DNA from: Pseudobutyrivibrio sp. 49 | GTDB taxonomy: Bacteria; Bacillota; Clostridia; Lachnospirales; Lachnospiraceae | Reading direction: 5' to 3' | Assembly: GCF_900100545.1 (NCBI RefSeq) | Contig: NZ_FNDP01000008.1 | Coordinates: 62,001-126,000, forward strand | Length of the DNA stretch: 64,000 nt | In this document: piece after piece, positions 37,821 through 45,768 of the stretch | How positions within the stretch are numbered: position 1 is the first letter of the stretch | Layout: the number at the start of each line of letters is the position of its first letter | Program-made: the position numbers and the translations under genes | The notes under the pieces: model-generated | Seen by the model: only the letters and a program-made list of their open reading frames with translations | Database searches by the model: none | Told to the model about the DNA's origin: nothing

Positions 37821-38647
37821 CTTGCTGCCTCAAAGCGTCCTGCAGTTTCCTCACAAACCTCCTGCTCATAATCAATAAGCTCTGTGATTGTAGGATTCTT
37901 GCCACATACTGGACATGTGCTGGTGTCGTGTGGAAGCTTAATTTTTCTGAATTCCTGATTTACTGCATCATATGTAAGAAGCTTTCCTGTGAGAAGCTCA
38001 CCAACTCCTACAATGTACTTAATAGCCTCCATTGCCTGAAGTGAACCGATAACACCACCCATTGCACCGATTACACCAGCCTGCTTACATGTAGGCACTG
38101 CATCCTTTGGTGGTGGGTTCTTAAATACGCATCTGTAGCATGGACCTTCCCCAGGAACATAAGTCATAAGCTGCCCCTTGAAGCGAATGATACCAGCGTG
38201 AGAAAATGGTTTCTTCTCCATTACGCATGCATCATTGATAAGGAACTTAGCTGGGAAATTATCTGTTCCATCAATTACAAAATCGTATTCACGAATTATC
38301 TCTCTTATATTTGTAGAATCCACAAACTTGTGGTAAGTCTTTACCTCCACATCTGGATTCATTGCATTCATTGTCTCTTTAGCAGACTTAACCTTAGGTT
38401 TTCCAATGTCCGCTGTAGCATGAATTATTTGACGCTGAAGATTTGATAAATCAACCTCATCCGCATCTACGATACCAATTGTACCAACGCCTGCTGCTGC
38501 CAAATACATAGCTGCTGGAGCACCAAGTCCGCCAGCACCAATGATAAGGACCTTTGCGTTAAGAAGCTTCTTCTGTCCCTTAGCTCCTACCTCCTTAAGA
38601 ATGATGTGACGGCTATAGCGTTCAATCTGCTGATCTGTCATAGCCAT
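37817..38647 (-). CDS. hcyF: ThiF/MoeB/HesA-family carrier-activating enzyme, HcyF-like
   Basis: The 276-residue E1-like protein has the nucleotide-binding loop IIGAGGLGAPAAMYLAAAGVG, the catalytic-type Cys in VPTCKQAGV, and two CxxC zinc pairs (CYRC and CPVC). It would adenylate the C-terminal Gly of the carrier so that sulfide from the sulfite reductase can form a thiocarboxylate. Its ATG overlaps the carrier stop codon (TAATG), and its ribosome binding site is made by the carrier's Gly codons. Confidence 0.87.
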   Translation of the reverse strand: MAMTDQQIERYSRHIILKEVGAKGQKKLLNAKVLIIGAGGLGAPAAMYLAAAGVGTIGIVDADEVDLSNLQRQIIHATADIGKPKVKSAKETMNAMNPDVEVKTYHKFVDSTNIREIIREYDFVIDGTDNFPAKFLINDACVMEKKPFSHAGIIRFKGQLMTYVPGEGPCYRCVFKNPPPKDAVPTCKQAGVIGAMGGVIGSLQAMEAIKYIVGVGELLTGKLLTYDAVNQEFRKIKLPHDTSTCPVCGKNPTITELIDYEQEVCEETAGRFEAAR

Positions 38648-38853
38648 TACTGTCCACCTCCCATGAAGTAAAGGAACTCTACTGAATCACCTTCATTTAA
38701 AACTGTTGTAGCTTTATTCTCTGTAAGAATAAACTCATCATTAATAGATACTGTTACATACTCTGGTGTCTCTACATTTTCTGCTTCAATAAGCTCAGGA
38801 AGTGTAAGTCCATCCTTGTATTCCTTTTTCTCTCCTGCTACTGTAATTGTCAT
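38647..38853 (-). CDS. hcyS: ThiS/MoaD-like sulfur carrier ending in Gly-Gly-Gly-Gln, HcyS-like
   Basis: This 68-residue ubiquitin-like protein ends FLYFMGGGQ. ThiS and MoaD end in Gly-Gly; an extra terminal residue blocks activation. In Wolinella, HcyS carries an extra Ala that HcyD removes, so the terminal Gln here is probably removed by the JAMM protease two genes downstream. The codons are GGA GGT GGA CAG TAA, so the extension is certain. It sits between the thioredoxin and the E1-like gene. Confidence 0.88.
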   Translation of the reverse strand: MTITVAGEKKEYKDGLTLPELIEAENVETPEYVTVSINDEFILTENKATTVLNEGDSVEFLYFMGGGQ

Positions 38854-38873
38854 TTTTCCATTCTCCTTTACTA

Positions 38874-39191
38874 CTAAATTAGACCATCAATCCAGTCAGT
38901 TAACTCGTCATAATCCTTGGCACCAATCTGTCGATCAACAGCTTCGCCATTCTTAAAAAAAATCAATGTAGGATTACTTAAAATCTCATATTCCTGAACA
39001 AGCTTTGTGTCATAGCCTGTATTTACCTTGAATACACTTACCTTACCCTCGTAATCTTCCTCCACATCGCAAAGTGTAGGAGCAAGCTTTTTGCAGGCAA
39101 TGCATGAATCAGAGTAAAAATCTACTAGCACTGGAACAGGACTATCTAAAACCTTTGCCTGAAAATCATCAGCGTAAATTCTCTCTGCCAT
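38874..39191 (-). CDS. Thioredoxin-family protein
   Basis: This 105-residue single-domain thioredoxin has Cys30-Ile-Ala-Cys33 in FYSDSCIACKK and the cis-Pro in SNPTLIFF. The CIAC site differs from the classic CGPC, suggesting a dedicated partner. It overlaps the TusA-like gene by 1 nt. It may reduce the sulfite reductase, the TusA-like protein or carrier persulfides. Confidence 0.9.
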   Translation of the reverse strand: MAERIYADDFQAKVLDSPVPVLVDFYSDSCIACKKLAPTLCDVEEDYEGKVSVFKVNTGYDTKLVQEYEILSNPTLIFFKNGEAVDRQIGAKDYDELTDWIDGLI

Positions 39192-39439
39192 TATTCCTCT
39201 ACCTTTCTCACATAAAGTGTATATGTGCCATCGCCATTGTCATCAAGCTTAAGTACCTGATGGCCATCCTCTTTAAATGAACGAGGTACGTTCTGTACTG
39301 GCTCACCATCATTAAGGCGAATTGCCAAAACCTCACCATCATCAAGCTCTTCGATTGCAACTTTTGCAGTTACAAAAGTCAAAGGGCAAACCTTATCAGT
39401 GATATCAATCTTCTCATCAAATTCAATTACATCTGCCAT
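39191..39439 (-). CDS. TusA/SirA-family sulfur-transfer protein
   Basis: The 82-residue protein has the TusA signature Cys18-Pro19 in DKVCPLTFVTAKVAIEEL and the usual alpha/beta ending. TusA proteins pass persulfide sulfur between enzymes. It lies directly after the sulfite reductase gene, so it may accept the sulfide or sulfur made there and hand it to the carrier system. Confidence 0.88.
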   Translation of the reverse strand: MADVIEFDEKIDITDKVCPLTFVTAKVAIEELDDGEVLAIRLNDGEPVQNVPRSFKEDGHQVLKLDDNGDGTYTLYVRKVEE

Positions 39440-39440
39440 T

Positions 39441-40316
39441 TTAGTTACCTCCTTGGTATGCTTTATTTACAACTTCTCTTAATCCCTCATCTCCAAGTCT
39501 CTGAAGTGTTGCGCGGAAGCGCTCACTTGGATTTGCGTTAGCCTCGAAGTATTCGATAGCTGCATCTGTTACTCTAAAAAGTGTCTCCTTATCACGGATA
39601 ATTGGGACAAGCTCCTCGGCTTTGTAAATCTTATTTCCAAAGGTTCCACCGAAGGATACGATATATCCTGGGGCGCCTTCCCATGCATCAGTAGGACAGC
39701 TCTTTACACATCGTGCACAGTTGTTACACTTTGTTCTGTCGATTTCTACCTTGCCATCTGTCATTGTAAGAGCTTTTTCTCTACAAGCCTTTACGCAGAC
39801 ACCGCATGAAATACATGCATCCTCTTTATACTCAACTGTCATACCGCCCTTAATTCCGACATCGTTTTCCTCCGCCTTAAGGCAGTTGTTCTGACATCCA
39901 GTTACACCAAACTTAAACTTGTGTGGAAGCTCTCTACCGAAATATCTTGCGTCAAGTTCCTTTGCAAGAGTGTATGTATCAATACATCCACTAGGACAAA
40001 TCTCTGAACCCTGACAAGCTGTGATAGTACGTACTCTAGGTCCGCATACACCGGTACCAACTCCGCCTTCCTTAAGTTCATCCTTTACCTTCTGAAGATC
40101 ATTTACATGGATAAATGGAATCTCAATTCCCTGACGAGATGTCATATGAACATATCCATGACCATATTTCTCTGCTACCTCAGCAACAGTCTTGATTGCC
40201 TTTGCATCAAGGTTGCCTCCGATAACCTGTAATCTGAGGGAACCATATCCCTTTTGTACCTGCTTCATGAAGCCGCCAGCCTTCAGAGCCTTGTAATCAA
40301 TTGCTTCTGCCATCAT
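39441..40316 (-). CDS. Small siroheme sulfite reductase with ferredoxin domain
   Basis: The 291-residue protein combines a sulfite/nitrite reductase half with siroheme/4Fe-4S ligands Cys101, Cys107, Cys141 and Cys145 (TACQGSEICPSG and TGCQNNCLKAEEND) and two 4Fe-4S ferredoxin motifs (Cys168-171-174-178 and Cys197-200-203-207). It is far shorter than CysI and resembles the minimal reductases of anaerobes. Reduction of sulfite to sulfide for the carrier pathway fits both its neighbours and the siroheme genes in the same operon. Its ATG overlaps the metY stop. Confidence 0.9.
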   Translation of the reverse strand: MMAEAIDYKALKAGGFMKQVQKGYGSLRLQVIGGNLDAKAIKTVAEVAEKYGHGYVHMTSRQGIEIPFIHVNDLQKVKDELKEGGVGTGVCGPRVRTITACQGSEICPSGCIDTYTLAKELDARYFGRELPHKFKFGVTGCQNNCLKAEENDVGIKGGMTVEYKEDACISCGVCVKACREKALTMTDGKVEIDRTKCNNCARCVKSCPTDAWEGAPGYIVSFGGTFGNKIYKAEELVPIIRDKETLFRVTDAAIEYFEANANPSERFRATLQRLGDEGLREVVNKAYQGGN

Positions 40317-41542
40317 TATTCTCCTTTTAATGCATTTCTAAAATCTTCTATCAAGTCATCAACGTCTTCGATTCCTACGGATATACGAATTAAATCATCG
40401 TATACACCTGCATCTTCCAGCTCCTGTGGAGTACTGTGAAGAGAAATCGTTGAAGCTGGATGAACTACCAGTGTTTTTGTATCTCCTATATTTGAAAGGA
40501 TATATGGAATCGTCAGCTTATTCATTATCTGGAAGGCTCTTTCTTTAGAACCCACTCTAATAGTAAGAATCGCTCCATATCCATTCTTCAATTGTCCTTC
40601 TGCTATATCATGCCATTTGCTGGACTTTAGTCCCGGGTAATTTACTGTGATGTCTGGATATGTTTCCTCAAGCCATGTTGCAAGAGCTAAGGCATTGCTG
40701 CATTGTCTATCCATTCTAAGACCAAGTGTCTCCAGTCCAATCACATTCAGATATGCGTTGAATGGTGACAGGCATGTACCCATATTTCTGAATAAACCGC
40801 TACGCATCTTTGCTATATAAGCCATAGGGCCAAACTTTACATAGTCTCCAAGTACTGGATACTTTTCCCTTGTCCATTTGAAATGTCCGCTGTCTGTTAA
40901 TACACCGCTGATTGAATTGCTGCTTCCATTTATATATTTTGAAGAAGAATTCACTACTATGTCAGCACCAAGCTCAATTGCTTTTATTAAATAAGGAGTA
41001 GCTGTTGTATTATCAACAATAAGTGGAACTCCATGTGTGTGAGCGATTTCTGCAAGTTTTTTGATGTCTGTTACGTCCAAACAGGGATTGCCGATGGTCT
41101 CTGCAAATACCACCTTGGTACGTTCATTGAAAGCAGCTTCTATTTGCTCTAGGTCGTTGTTTCGCACATAATTTGTTTTTATTCCAAATGCTTCTATGTC
41201 ACGGAACAAATCAATTGTTCCGCCATAAAGACTGGCACTTGAAATTATTTCATCTCCAGCCTGTAAAATATTCAGCAAAGCATTTGATAAAGCTGCCATC
41301 CCTGAAGAACAGGCAACTGATCCTATTCCCCCCTCAAGCTTTGTAATCCTGTTTTCAAAAGCTGTGATAGTAGGATTTGCAACTCTGGTGTAACAATAGC
41401 CCATCTTCTTATTCTCGAAGATTCCTGCCAAATCCTCTGCAGTTTCCTGATCAAAGGCACTACTTTGATATATAGGAGGAAGTGTTGCTCCGTTTGTCTC
41501 TCTTGTTACTCCTTCATGGAGTAATCTAGTATTAAATCTCAT
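40316..41542 (-). CDS. metY: O-acetylhomoserine sulfhydrylase
   Basis: This 408-residue PLP enzyme has the Lys202 Schiff-base site in NSSSKYINGSS and the closing STISLHSTPQELEDAGV of the MetY family. It makes homocysteine from O-acetylhomoserine and sulfide, or in Wolinella from the carrier thiocarboxylate; related enzymes also use methanethiol to make methionine directly. It is the first gene of a ten-gene operon that also holds sulfite reductase, carrier and siroheme genes, behind a promoter with both sulfur motifs. Confidence 0.92.
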   Translation of the reverse strand: MRFNTRLLHEGVTRETNGATLPPIYQSSAFDQETAEDLAGIFENKKMGYCYTRVANPTITAFENRITKLEGGIGSVACSSGMAALSNALLNILQAGDEIISSASLYGGTIDLFRDIEAFGIKTNYVRNNDLEQIEAAFNERTKVVFAETIGNPCLDVTDIKKLAEIAHTHGVPLIVDNTTATPYLIKAIELGADIVVNSSSKYINGSSNSISGVLTDSGHFKWTREKYPVLGDYVKFGPMAYIAKMRSGLFRNMGTCLSPFNAYLNVIGLETLGLRMDRQCSNALALATWLEETYPDITVNYPGLKSSKWHDIAEGQLKNGYGAILTIRVGSKERAFQIMNKLTIPYILSNIGDTKTLVVHPASTISLHSTPQELEDAGVYDDLIRISVGIEDVDDLIEDFRNALKGE

Positions 41543-41578
41543 ACAGGCGTTCTCCCTTTTATTACTCTAATAACCAAT

Positions 41579-41626
41579 TACCTACTAGGTTGATAGGATA
41601 TTATCAAATAAAAAGAACCAGGTCAA
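41579..41626 (-). promoter_or_regulatory. Promoter and Rrf2-type operator of the metY operon
   Basis: Minus strand TTGACC (41626-41621), 17 nt, TAATAT (41603-41598). The operator TACCTACTAGGTTGATAGG at 41579-41597 covers the start point. The -35 lies inside the terminator stem of lysR. Confidence 0.75.
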
Positions 41627-41638
41627 TAAACCTGGTTC
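41607..41638 (-). terminator. Terminator of the hem-lysR operon, overlapping the metY -35
   Basis: Minus strand GAACCAGG pairs with CCTGGTTC (8 bp, 8-nt loop), followed by TTTTTATTT. It ends transcripts from lysR while its right arm provides TTGACC for the next promoter. Confidence 0.85.
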
Positions 41639-41650
41639 AACATTAATCTT

Positions 41651-41678
41651 ATAGCTGGTTATTAATGAAATTTATAGC
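41651..41678. promoter_or_regulatory. LysR-type box upstream of the metY operon (sulfur motif B)
   Basis: ATAGCTGGTTATTAAT followed by TTTATAGC; 25 of 28 positions match the box at 7929. It is centred about 74 bp before the predicted metY start point. Confidence 0.6.
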
Positions 41679-41693
41679 AACGTATTTACGATA

Positions 41694-42635
41694 TTATTCC
41701 TCATAAATTACCGATTTATCTATCTGATCAAGAGCTTTCTCCATCTCCTCCAGATACTGCTCCCCTATCTTACTCATAACAGCATTTTTCTTTGTGATAT
41801 ATCCGATTTCCATAACACTGTTTGGATTCTCTTCATCTCCACGGAATGGAACAACAATATAGCCATCACCATTGTAATCACCGTAAATGATACCAGAGCA
41901 TAACGTATATCCGTTAAGAGCCTTAACAAGATTAAGCATGGTAGAACGGTCTGTAACACGAAGTGTCTTAGGATAGAAATTCTCGCTAAGGATTTCCTCT
42001 GCAAGGAACTCACTGTTGTCACCCTGCTCGAAGAACATACATGGGTAATCTTCCAAATCCTCCATGGTAATATATTCTTGATTTGCAAGAGGATGATCCT
42101 TCCACAGGTAAACAAAAGCCTTACATTTTATAAGGGGATGGAACTCCAGGGCATGCTCAGTGAATAGTCTATTCATAGCCTTGCGGTTGAGCTCGTTGAT
42201 ATAAAGGACTCCTATCTCACTCTTAAGTGTGCTGACATCCTTAATGATGTCCATGGTGGTAGTCTCGCGAAGAGCGAAATCGAACTCGTTCATATCATAT
42301 TGCTTTGCCATATCAACAAAAGCACGTACGGCAAAGGTGTAATGCTGTGTGGAAACACCGAACTTTCTCTTGTAATTTCCTTCTCCGCTGTACTTCTGCA
42401 TAACGATATCGTATTGACGATAAAAGCCCCTGATATCCTCTAAAAATTCTGCTCCCTCAGGAGTGACAATTACGCCCTTGTTTGTTCGCATGAAAATGGT
42501 GATTCCGACCTCATTTTCAAGCTCCTGAATGGCGCTTGTAAGTGTAGGCTGAACAATATAAAGCTTTTCAGCCGCCTTATTCATTGAACCGCATTCCTGA
42601 ATCGTTAGTGCATATAAAACCTGCTGAAGTGTCAT
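41694..42635 (-). CDS. LysR-family regulator, probable activator of the sulfur regulon
   Basis: The 313-residue protein has the LysR helix-turn-helix in the first 65 residues (GSMNKAAEKLYIVQPTLTSAIQELENEVG) with a standard effector domain. The family is clear; the closest relatives by feel are CysR/CmbR-type regulators. It is the last gene of hemA-hemB-hemL-tcdA-lysR, ending just before the metY promoter. Shared boxes upstream of six promoters are its likely targets, with O-acetylserine or a similar metabolite as possible effector; both are inferred. Confidence 0.88.
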   Translation of the reverse strand: MTLQQVLYALTIQECGSMNKAAEKLYIVQPTLTSAIQELENEVGITIFMRTNKGVIVTPEGAEFLEDIRGFYRQYDIVMQKYSGEGNYKRKFGVSTQHYTFAVRAFVDMAKQYDMNEFDFALRETTTMDIIKDVSTLKSEIGVLYINELNRKAMNRLFTEHALEFHPLIKCKAFVYLWKDHPLANQEYITMEDLEDYPCMFFEQGDNSEFLAEEILSENFYPKTLRVTDRSTMLNLVKALNGYTLCSGIIYGDYNGDGYIVVPFRGDEENPNSVMEIGYITKKNAVMSKIGEQYLEEMEKALDQIDKSVIYEE

Positions 42636-42659
42636 TTTCTTCTCCCTTTAATTCTAAGT

Positions 42660-43430
42660 TTATAAACCTCTACCAAAACCGTCAGATAAATCTTTTATAA
42701 CCTCGCTGGCAAGCACAAGCCCTGCCACAGCAGGTGTAAATGCAATAGAACCTGGAATGTCCCTGCGCTCTGTACATTTATGCTCTGCACCTGGTGGACA
42801 GATACAATTTGTCCTACAGCTGATAGCCATATCCTCTATTGGACGTGTAGGCTTCTCGTCTGAGAATACAACCTTGAGATTCTTAACACCGCGCTTTTTC
42901 ATCTCACGACGCATAACCTTTGCCAGAGGACACATGGTAGTCTTGTAAATATCAGCCACCCTGAAACGGCTAGGATCAAGCTTATTACCTGCGCCCATGC
43001 AACTAATAACAGGAACATCATCCTGCTTACATCTCATAATAATCTCAATCTTTGCTGTGACAGTATCAACAGCATCTACAACATAATCATATGATTTAAA
43101 ATCAAAATCATCAGCATTCTCAGGAAGGAAGAAGCACTTGTGAACAGTGATATCAGCCTTTGGGTTGATATCAAGCATACGCTCCTTCATAACATCAACC
43201 TTATGCTTTCCTACTGTAGAACGGGTAGCTATAATCTGACGATTGAGGTTTGTGAGACAAACCTTATCATCATCAATCAAATCAAAATGGCCAACGCCTG
43301 TACGAACCAAGGCCTCACACACATATCCGCCAACTCCACCTATACCAAAGATGGCAACTCTCTTATTCTGTAACTGCTCCATGGCATCCTTACCAAGAAG
43401 CAATTCTGTTCTCGAAAACTGATTTAACAT
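42660..43430 (-). CDS. tcdA: tRNA threonylcarbamoyladenosine dehydratase
   Basis: This 256-residue ThiF-family protein has the loop IFGIGGVGGYVCEALVRTG and ends differently from carrier-activating E1 enzymes, lacking their CxxC zinc pairs. The AISCRTNCICPPGA segment and the length match TcdA/CsdL, which makes the cyclic form of t6A at tRNA position 37. In E. coli TcdA works with a cysteine desulfurase and CsdE, which may explain its place in a sulfur neighbourhood. It is 24 nt upstream of lysR. Confidence 0.88.
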   Translation of the reverse strand: MLNQFSRTELLLGKDAMEQLQNKRVAIFGIGGVGGYVCEALVRTGVGHFDLIDDDKVCLTNLNRQIIATRSTVGKHKVDVMKERMLDINPKADITVHKCFFLPENADDFDFKSYDYVVDAVDTVTAKIEIIMRCKQDDVPVISCMGAGNKLDPSRFRVADIYKTTMCPLAKVMRREMKKRGVKNLKVVFSDEKPTRPIEDMAISCRTNCICPPGAEHKCTERRDIPGSIAFTPAVAGLVLASEVIKDLSDGFGRGL

Positions 43431-43453
43431 AAATACCTCTAAACATATGAATA

Positions 43454-43479
43454 AAGCAGATGATATTCACCATCTGCTT
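43454..43479 (-). terminator. Weak hairpin between hemL and tcdA
   Basis: Minus strand AAGCAGATG pairs with CATCTGCTT (9 bp, 8-nt loop) followed by TATTCAT. The poor U run suggests partial read-through into tcdA-lysR. Confidence 0.55.
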
Positions 43480-43517
43480 ATTCTCCTACTAACTCACTAG
43501 GTTTTATTTTATTTGGT

Positions 43518-44771
43518 TTATAAGACTTTGTCAATCGCTGACAATGTTTTTTCCAAATCTTCTTCAGTGTGAGCATCAGAGATGAACATTGCCTCAAACT
43601 GACTAGGCGCCACATAAATTCCCTCAGCCACCATGCCTCTAAAATACTGGGCGAATTTTTCTGTGTCACATTTAAGTACATCAGCGTAGCTTTCCACTGA
43701 ACCATCTGTAAAGAATGGAGAAAGCAGTGAACCTACACGATTGACACTAATGCCCTTTTTCTTATAAGCCTCTTCAAGCTTTGAAGCAAATGCATCAATT
43801 CTCTTATAAATATCCTTGTCGGCTTTTAGTACCTTAAGACTTTCGATTCCAGCTGTAACTGCAATAGGATTTCCTGAAAGAGTACCTGCCTGATATACAG
43901 CTCCAACAGGTGCCACCATATCCATGATATCCTTCTTACCAACATAGGCTGCAAGAGGCATACCGCCACCTACAATCTTGCCAAAGGTAATCATATCTGG
44001 CTGAATTCCAAAGTATTCTGATGCACCGCCGAAAGCCAATCTAAATCCTGTGATAACCTCATCAAAAATAAGAAGTGCATCATTATCCTTTGTAATCTGA
44101 CGAAGGAACTCTAAAAATCCCTTCTTTGGCGGAACCACACCCATATTTGCGCTGACAGGCTCCACAATAACTGCTGCAATCTCGCCCTTATTGGCCTTAA
44201 ACAAAGCCTCCACAGAAGCCTCATCATTGTAATTAGCCAAAAGTGTAGTCTGAGTATATCCCTTTGGCACTCCTGCAGAATCAGGTGTGGACTCAGTGAG
44301 AAGACCTGAGCCTGCTGTAACAAGGAGTCCATCACTATGTCCGTGATAGTTTCCTCTGAATTTTATAATCTTATCCTTGCCTGTGTAGCCTCTTGCAACT
44401 CTGATGGCACTCATGACAGCCTCTGTTCCAGAATTTACAAGACGAACCTTATCCATAAAGGGAACAGCCTCTAATATAAGCTTTGCAAGTACTGTTTCCT
44501 TCTGAGTAGGCGCTCCGTAAGAAAGTCCATTATCACAGGCTGCTTTTACAGCGTCGATAACAGGCTGATAGGCATGACCTAAAATCATAGGTCCCCATGA
44601 ACATACATAATCTACATATTCATTTCCATCTACATCAAATATGTGACTACCCTTTGCATGGTCTATAAAAAGTGGATCCTGTCCCACTGATCTAAAAGCT
44701 CTTACAGGGGAATTTACTCCACCAGGAATATGTTGCTTTGCATCCTCAAAAAAATCATGTGACACACTCAT
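43518..44771 (-). CDS. hemL: Glutamate-1-semialdehyde 2,1-aminomutase
   Basis: The 417-residue PLP enzyme has the opening HIPGGVNSPVRAF, FRGNYHGHSD, FDEVITGFR and the Schiff-base Lys in TFGKIVGGGMPLAAY. It makes 5-aminolevulinate from the product of HemA, the C5 pathway. The hemB stop and hemL start are adjacent. Confidence 0.95.
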   Translation of the reverse strand: MSVSHDFFEDAKQHIPGGVNSPVRAFRSVGQDPLFIDHAKGSHIFDVDGNEYVDYVCSWGPMILGHAYQPVIDAVKAACDNGLSYGAPTQKETVLAKLILEAVPFMDKVRLVNSGTEAVMSAIRVARGYTGKDKIIKFRGNYHGHSDGLLVTAGSGLLTESTPDSAGVPKGYTQTTLLANYNDEASVEALFKANKGEIAAVIVEPVSANMGVVPPKKGFLEFLRQITKDNDALLIFDEVITGFRLAFGGASEYFGIQPDMITFGKIVGGGMPLAAYVGKKDIMDMVAPVGAVYQAGTLSGNPIAVTAGIESLKVLKADKDIYKRIDAFASKLEEAYKKKGISVNRVGSLLSPFFTDGSVESYADVLKCDTEKFAQYFRGMVAEGIYVAPSQFEAMFISDAHTEEDLEKTLSAIDKVL

Positions 44772-44773
44772 TA

Positions 44774-45745
44774 TTAAACGTCCTCTTCCTCTAAAAATCT
44801 GGCTACATCAAGTGCATGATAGGTGATGATTCTGTCTGCACCAGCTCGCTTCATAGCAATCATATTTTCAAGAACAATTCTCTTTTCATCTATCCAGCCA
44901 TTGGCAGCTGCGGCCTTTACCATAGAATATTCGCCGCTGACATTATATGTGATGAAAGGCACATCAAAGCACTCTCTTGCTTCCTTCATAATATCAAGAT
45001 AAGCAAGAGCCGGCTTTACGATAATCATGTCTGCACCTTCCTCTAAATCATCCTCTATTTCTCTCATGGCTTCTCTGCCATTTGCAGGGTCCATCTGATA
45101 AGATTTTCTGTCACCAAAATGAGGTGCAGAACCTGCTGCATCTCTAAATGGTCCATAGTATCCAGAAGCAAACTTTGCACTGTAGCTAAGGATTGGCGTA
45201 TTGATAAAGCCAGCCTCATCAAGAGCCTCTCTGAGAGCTGCCACTCTTCCATCCATCATATCTGATGGTGCCACAATATCTGCTCCAGCCTTTGCCATTG
45301 AAACTGCCATCTTCGCAAGCAAAGGAAGTGTCTCATCATTTAAAATATGTCCCTCGCAAACAAGACCACAGTGACCATGGCTTGTATATTCGCAAAGACA
45401 AACATCCGCAATTACGATAAGACCAGGATAGTTTTCCTTAATGTGTCTCACACACTGCTGTGTAATTCCATTGTCGTCATAAGCGCCGCTTCCCTTTTCA
45501 TCCTTATGCTCTGGAATTCCAAAAAGAAGGATGGCAGGAATCTTTGCTGCCACAACTTTATCCAATTCTTCAGCTATTCTATCAAGGGAATACTGATAGA
45601 TGTTTGGCATTGAAGGAACTACATTTTTAATATTGTTTCCTTCAATTACAAATAATGGATAAATCAAATCCTTTACTGATACTTCATTTTCCCTGACAAA
45701 GCTTCTCATCTGGGGTGTCTGTCTTAATCTTCTAAATCTTCTCAT
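44774..45745 (-). CDS. hemB: Porphobilinogen synthase (delta-aminolevulinate dehydratase)
   Basis: The 323-residue enzyme has RRFRRLRQTPQMRSFVREN at its start, the metal-site Cys region DVCLCEYTSHGHCG, and the two active-site Lys in LSYSAKFASGYYGPF and DMIIVKPALAYLD. It makes porphobilinogen for HemC, which lies in the metY operon. Confidence 0.95.
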   Translation of the reverse strand: MRRFRRLRQTPQMRSFVRENEVSVKDLIYPLFVIEGNNIKNVVPSMPNIYQYSLDRIAEELDKVVAAKIPAILLFGIPEHKDEKGSGAYDDNGITQQCVRHIKENYPGLIVIADVCLCEYTSHGHCGLVCEGHILNDETLPLLAKMAVSMAKAGADIVAPSDMMDGRVAALREALDEAGFINTPILSYSAKFASGYYGPFRDAAGSAPHFGDRKSYQMDPANGREAMREIEDDLEEGADMIIVKPALAYLDIMKEARECFDVPFITYNVSGEYSMVKAAAANGWIDEKRIVLENMIAMKRAGADRIITYHALDVARFLEEEDV

Positions 45746-45768
45746 AATCCTTCTCTCTAATCTATTTA

